64,000 bases of DNA from Lepeophtheirus salmonis (lineage: Eukaryota; Arthropoda; Copepoda; Siphonostomatoida; Caligidae). The stretch is taken from the NCBI RefSeq assembly GCF_016086655.4, contig NC_052136.2, forward strand, positions 17,608,001 to 17,672,000, given 5' to 3'. A program made the position numbers and the translations under genes. Under the pieces are notes generated by a model. That model was not told where the DNA came from, searched no databases, and was given only the letters and a program-made list of their open reading frames with translations. Positions 58,716-64,000 of this stretch are shown here, piece by piece (the first letter of the stretch is position 1; every line of letters begins with the position of its first letter).

Positions 58716-59239
58716 TAGTCAAAGGTTTTACCTAAGTCTTCGTGTTTCTTTGGAAATTGTTCCTAGATGAGTTTTGACTTAATCTTATCCTCAATTAGAT
58801 GGTAGTGTGAAATAAGTTCAGTCCTTGGGGTGTGTTTCTTTTGTGACTAAGGACTAACTCACGAAGATAACGAAGAGCTCACATCGTTTTGAATCAGGAT
58901 TTTGAAGATAATATCACTGAATATATATTCTATTTATGAATTACTCCTTGACACGTAGTAACAGATTATTAACTTCAATAGATTTCTTAGCATGACAATA
59001 ATTTCGATGATAGTGACGAAACTTTCTTCTGATGAAAGTCAAGAAAGTTTATATTAAGGATTTATTACTTTTTAGCTCTTAAATAAAAGCAACGATATCA
59101 GACGAACCACAACACTTTCTCTTCATAACGTAGATAAAAATCTCAATACCATGTTTATAGGAGCCACCTGATCTCTTGTGCAATGGAAGGAAATGTTAAT
59201 GTTTTAATAATTCACTGTCCAACAGCAAAAGTGGTACAA
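58716..59239. other. region upstream of the degenerate 57-58 kb gene
   Basis: No motif recognised. Confidence 0.4.
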
Positions 59240-59345
59240 ATAAGTATATGCTGAATTTAATAGAATTTGATCCCCTGATTCCAAATATGGCCTTATTTTT
59301 TCTTTCATTGCCTCGTGGCCTTCAGAAAAAGGCTAAACATTTCAT
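59240..59345 (+). repeat. dispersed repeat D, copy 2
   Basis: Aligns with 39020-39125: TTCCAAATATGGCCTTATTT, CCTCGTGGCCTTCAGAAAAA. Same orientation. Confidence 0.65.
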
Positions 59346-61713
59346 GTTATTTTTGTCTATTTTTAATGTTCAAAGCTCTCGGTGTTGAAGATAGGGATAT
59401 AGGGATTATGTTCATATATTTTAAATCCGAATATTAAAACATTCGAGAACCATTTTAAAATGTCTGCGTTATAATTATAGCTAGAGTTATTTTTGTTTAA
59501 AGTGGAAATAGGTGTTTTTTATAAAGAGGCTCATAGTTCCAAGAAGAATAGTTTAAAAGTATCTCATTAGATTTTAAATTGATCTCATAATAAAAGTCCA
59601 TATATATTGGTATGTCCCAGCTACAAGAGATAGAAACAAAGAGAGAGAGAATGAAAAAGTAGGGGTATAAATTTAAAAAATGGGATATGCAATCCATCTG
59701 GAGAATATATTCCCGAATTAGATATCAGTGGTCATCAATAAAGAAGAGTGCATGTGCTAGAAGGAATCCCTGTCAACGAAATCCCTGCTGAACTGCCCCT
59801 GGTCAGGAGGATTTGCTCCCTTAAATGTCCATCTTTTGAAATCACTCACTCACACTTACAACAATTTAAATTATATCACTATATATAGTTTACTTGAAAA
59901 AAAAAAGAATGACTTCTTCCTTTATTTGGTTTTATACAAATTCAAAAACCTCTGAATGTCAAAATGAGATTCGTAGACTTTGAGCTTATTTCTCTTAAAG
60001 ACACTTTGAAAATGTTCAAAGATGTTTGATTATAATTTGTACAGTTTGATTTCTTTATTGAATTAATCTGTGTTTAATTAATGAAAATCTTTTTAGATAT
60101 TTAGCACCTAAATATTTCTAATTAACTTATAATCTCTTATAATGCATTAACTATAAAGTTAAAAATAGTAATCAAAAGTAGATAAATGCCAAATTGGATC
60201 AATTTGTAATAAATGGTTGTGTTTTTTTTTTTTTTTAGTTTTTTTTTTTTCAATATATATATATTATTTTTACAGAAACATCTGCACTCATAGGAAATAT
60301 TTATTTTATGCACTGAAGGTGAATTATAATTACCCTTAAAGGCAAGCCAAGCCCAAGTTTCCAGTTCTGATTCAGTCATCTTCATAAATATTAAAATTCA
60401 ATTATATTTTAATTTCTTAAAGTGAGATGAATAAAAAAACTTTAGATTTAATAACAAGAGAACAAACTCAATCTCCACCGACACTCAAATCCATTGTTCA
60501 TTTTTTTATTTTGTGTTTTTTCATAATGTTGTGAATAAGTTGTATACCAAAGGGACCCCTGAGACTCGAGTTAGACTTTAGTCTATATTTTAAAAACTTG
60601 TGAAGTGACTTTATTTCACAGTAAAAGACTTCTTAATTCCATTTTTTAGCAACATATAATATTAAATAAAATATAATTAAATTAATAGTATTAATATCCA
60701 AAAAAAGAGGACCTGTTGCCCGAATTAGTTTAAGTTTTTGTGTGGAGGGGTTAATATTTAAAAATGAATCTAATAAAATATTGAGATTTGTTTGGTTTAT
60801 TTTATAACTGATTTTGATATTCACTTTTTAAAAGTCAAATTTAATTTTTATCACGCACAGAAGTACCTTTTTGTATATCAAAATCTTTCTTTTTTTAGGA
60901 AACGAGGAAATTTGTTGGTCAAAGATCATAATTCTGGGAATAGATACTTGGAAATTATATTCCCCATAATTACCTTATGCTCCAACAGAATAGTAGGAAA
61001 TTGCTCAAATAGTAACCCAACAGTATGAACACAATATATATACTTTCTTTTTTCAATTGTCCATTTTCTCGTTATTAGTCCTGATCATTGATGAACTTAC
61101 CTTAAAACATTTTTTGGAAAAAAGGATAATATCCCTAAGTTAAATAAATAATAGTTCAACAGTAGGACAGAATGACGTAATTGGTATGTATGTAATTTTG
61201 CGATCTTTTTTTTTTAAAAGAAAGGTTCGGAGATCAAATAAAGATAGAAACGTAGTTGGTAAGGATACTTTAAGGGAGTAGGCGAACATACATTTGAAGT
61301 AATAATAAAACAAAAACATGTACCTGAATTAATTTAATTTATTTATTAACCCCATCAAAATATCAGTTAATAATGACTAGGAATGATACATTTGTAGAAA
61401 TCAAGACAATATAACTTTCTCTACATCCATCCTTAACAATAGCACGAGTCTAAAGATCAATTTAGCACAATTAAATAACTCTACCTATGATAATAATTTA
61501 AGGTCATATGTTGGTTCTTTGTATGTGTGTTGCTTATTTCTACAGTTGGTTTAACTACGATAACCACTTGATAAATTTTTGTATAGTTGACAGAGGTGTA
61601 TAAATTATAGCAACTTTTTCTAATTGGAAATCAAATGTTTTTCAAATCTATTTTCATTATTATTTCATTCTTAAGAAGAAAACATTTAAGCATAAAGTAA
61701 TAACTAATGTGTG
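59346..61713. other. A+T-rich non-coding block
   Basis: No gene recognised. T tracts at about 60220-60250 generate the ORF at 60137-60385. The ORFs at 59497-59697, 60633-60824 and 60792-61028 lack motifs. Confidence 0.45.
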
Positions 61714-61915
61714 CTCATGAAAAGTTAAAAGTGTAATACCTTGTTGGACTCGGAGTAGAATTGAGAATTTAATTGGAAGTAATTTCACCATATATGTCCT
61801 TGTTATAAACGGAGTAAGATTTAGTTTATTTCCTTCCTTTCAAGGGATACTTGCAACTGATTTAGTAAAACGTGTTGACAACTAAGCTGCTCTCCTTTAA
61901 AACACACTTCAACTG
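61714..61915 (+). repeat. dispersed repeat B, copy 3
   Basis: CTCATGAAAAG, then CCTTGTTGGACTCGGAGTAG and AATTGAG, and a downstream GACAACTAAGCTGCTCTCCT block, in the same order as 20827-21040. Confidence 0.6.
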
Positions 61916-63018
61916 TCAAAATTATCACTTCCATTTTTTTTATTTTTTGGAAACATATTTGAAGGATCACTGATTATTCCTCAATTTTTAACATTATTAT
62001 ACAATAAGAAATTACCATGAGTCAAACGATAGTCATATTTCATTAAAATACAGTATTGTTAAACTCTTCGAATATTTTGATGAGTTGACTTCAATCTATA
62101 CTTTAACAGTTTTTTTTATTATTATTATATACATGTAAAAGTAATTAAATACTTAATATGCACTTCAAATATGAATTGCAATATGCATTGAAGAGTATTA
62201 TTTATAAGAAATTACCTTCATTTAACTTTTTTTTTAATGATATCTAATTTCAAATGAAATTATCTTAATTGGAATCCATTGTAACATAGTTCTGATATTA
62301 TTCTCAATATATGTTTCGATGCATTTTACAAGCCATACTAGCAAAATAAAATGCATGCAAATATAAATATACCTATCGATACTAATTAATTATTTAGAGT
62401 GATATAATAAATATGTCCTGCCAGTATTTGGAATTATAAGAAACCAAAATTAAGCAATATCACCCGTCTAAGTGAATATATATATATATGTAAATGATAT
62501 CGGGAGAAGAATTTCTCCATAGAGAAAGAAATACTTAGAGCTGACAAGTGATTTTTATTGGCAGTTTGGCATACCAAAGCAGTATTTGCCACAAACTCTT
62601 CGTCTGTGGCAATGAACGGCTGCTTGAGGAGTGGGTATATGCTATGTTCCCCGTCAGCTAAAGGGAAGATGTTGATTGTTCAACTTTTTGATACGTGATC
62701 AGATTTGAATATACTTTACTAGGACTTTAGTGGGATTAATAAAAATAGTCACATTTGTTAATTTAATTTCTCATGAAATTTAGCAATATGGAAGTCAAAT
62801 AAATCAAATTCATAAGGTGAGCCAGGGAATACTATACATATATATTTTTGCATCTAATGTTGCCTATTTGTTTTTCTTCGATTGTTCCTATTAAAACAGC
62901 GGACACATTTGAATTTTCCTCTAACGAAAGCTTCTTGGTTTTTGCCCAAAATATTATCTTCGCTCATTAGCCTCTTAGGTGAGTAGTTGTTGGCCGTGCT
63001 GATGCCGTGACTGAGAAA
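61916..63018. other. A+T-rich non-coding stretch
   Basis: Small (AT)n near 62477-62490 and an 8-bp perfect stem (TTGCCACA / TGTGGCAA) at 62585-62612. No gene seen. Confidence 0.45.
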
Positions 63019-63119
63019 GATGTTTCAGTTTCCCTGCTTATGGTTTGGCAATGTTTCAATTTTCCGTGCTTATGATTTACTAACAATGTTTCAGTTTCCC
63101 TGCTTATGGCTTACTGACA
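63019..63119 (+). repeat. three-copy tandem repeat of about 34 bp
   Basis: Units at 63019-63050, 63051-63085 and 63086-63119, each beginning ATGTTTCA-TTTCC, then TGCTTATG and a TTTAC/TTGGC ending. The first and third are closest to each other. Confidence 0.75.
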
Positions 63120-64000
63120 AATATGTATTTTTGTCAAGATATATTTTGTCAATTCTCAAACTATAATTTAACGTCTCTTCGTCCCAGTAAATAAATAAAC
63201 AAACAAATTGATATGCCATTTAGAAGCAAATTGTTACAACATGCACATGTTACAATATAGCTCCAAAATTGGCTGGCTGCAAAAATTCTTGTTACATTTT
63301 TTAATTCCGTTTTGCCACTGAGATATTTTCCGAAACAGACAACACATTCAAAATTATATTTGATGACTTTAATGATTAGCGATTATGAGATAATACAGTT
63401 TTTTGAAAAAATTGACTTGTTACTTGTTTTTGAAGAAATTGAATTGATTGTGATTTGTTTCTTCGTCATTACCTATAAGAATTTATTTGGTAAGAGCTTC
63501 TGTCATAGAGGAAAAAAAATACAAAAAAAACGATAAAGGGCTGTATATTGGTATTTTAGTATAGTATGTCTGTAGAAGAATTACAAATTTTAGTATAATT
63601 TTTAGCTTCAACAAAGGGTATAAAGCTGTGTTATAATTTCACCATCAGCAAAAAATAAAAAGATGAATTATTAACTTTCTATTATGAGATTTGTACAGCT
63701 GAAGTTTTTGCTCAATCATTCAACCATCTAGCTGCCTCTATGAATTTCTTTCTACATGGCTTCCACTTTTACGACTGCTCAAAACCTTTGGGCACTTCAA
63801 ATGGAATGACAAAACTACTTTTTGAAGGTCCTGCCTATTTTTACAACTTCCAAAGGCATCACCATAGTTTCATGATTATCTTCCAGTTCACCATACTTGG
63901 GGGCTTTAACCCCCTTAAAAGAGGTTATCAATACCATTGTGATAACAACACCAACAAGAACTAAAAAACGACAGTTCCAAGTCTCAAAAAAGAATGAACA
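63120..64000. other. A+T-rich stretch, unassigned
   Basis: ORFs at 63312-63536 and 63740-63964 lack motifs. The last 250 bp is less A+T-rich and may be the edge of something continuing beyond the window, but neither strand gives a recognisable protein. Confidence 0.35.

Noticed and set aside
4..64000. CRISPR arrays, bacterial operons or phage genes
   Set aside because: No regularly spaced direct repeats, no ribosome-binding sites and no long bacterial-type ORFs; the spliced receptor shows a eukaryotic genome.

Overview
The window reads as A+T-rich metazoan nuclear DNA. It has spliced coding exons with short GT-AG introns, dense Tc1/mariner debris, retrotransposon remnants and long non-coding stretches, and no operons, ribosome-binding sites or bacterial genes. 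The one intact host gene is an invertebrate-type neuropeptide receptor. Together with the abundance of mariner families this suggests an arthropod; a parasitic copepod such as a sea louse would fit, but that is inference and no species marker is present.

The host gene lies at 44036-47430 on the plus strand: a six-exon rhodopsin-class GPCR of the FMRFamide-receptor type. Five introns (1168, 59, 56, 66 and 97 bp) all have GT-AG ends and compatible phases, giving 645 residues from the first ATG or 579 from a second ATG that starts a signal-peptide-like segment. An 82-codon minus-strand ORF (44022-44270) overlaps its first exon.

Nearly everything else recognisable is mobile DNA. Tc1/mariner relatives: 1-577 (cut by the window edge), 6206-7417 (near-complete, clear TIRs), 29860-30245, 33464-34010 (internally deleted, both ends present), 40760-41060, 41519-41716, 49157-50345 (Tc1, both TIRs), 51369-51650 and 53919-54560. 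TIR-only derivatives (MITEs) lie at 2791-2959 and 43115-43368, with a possible hAT-type one at 28556-29017. Retroelements: a non-LTR element on the minus strand (10075-11616) with ORF1, a zinc-knuckle remnant and the start of an endonuclease; and a rearranged Ty3/gypsy-type locus (25372-26912) in which a minus-strand reverse transcriptase lies head-to-head with a plus-strand integrase tail, polypurine tract and LTR. The LTR has unusually long (56 bp) terminal inverted repeats.

A broken minus-strand coding region at 57460-58715, of unrecognised family, is the most interesting unexplained protein signal. Several unnamed dispersed repeats occur two to four times. The remaining blocks are A+T-rich DNA in which I see only microsatellites, homopolymers and chance ORFs. 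I found no CRISPR array, rRNA or tRNA. No convincing new multi-gene system is visible; the strongest leads are the palindromic LTR, the unknown 57-58 kb gene remnant and the antisense ORF at the receptor locus.
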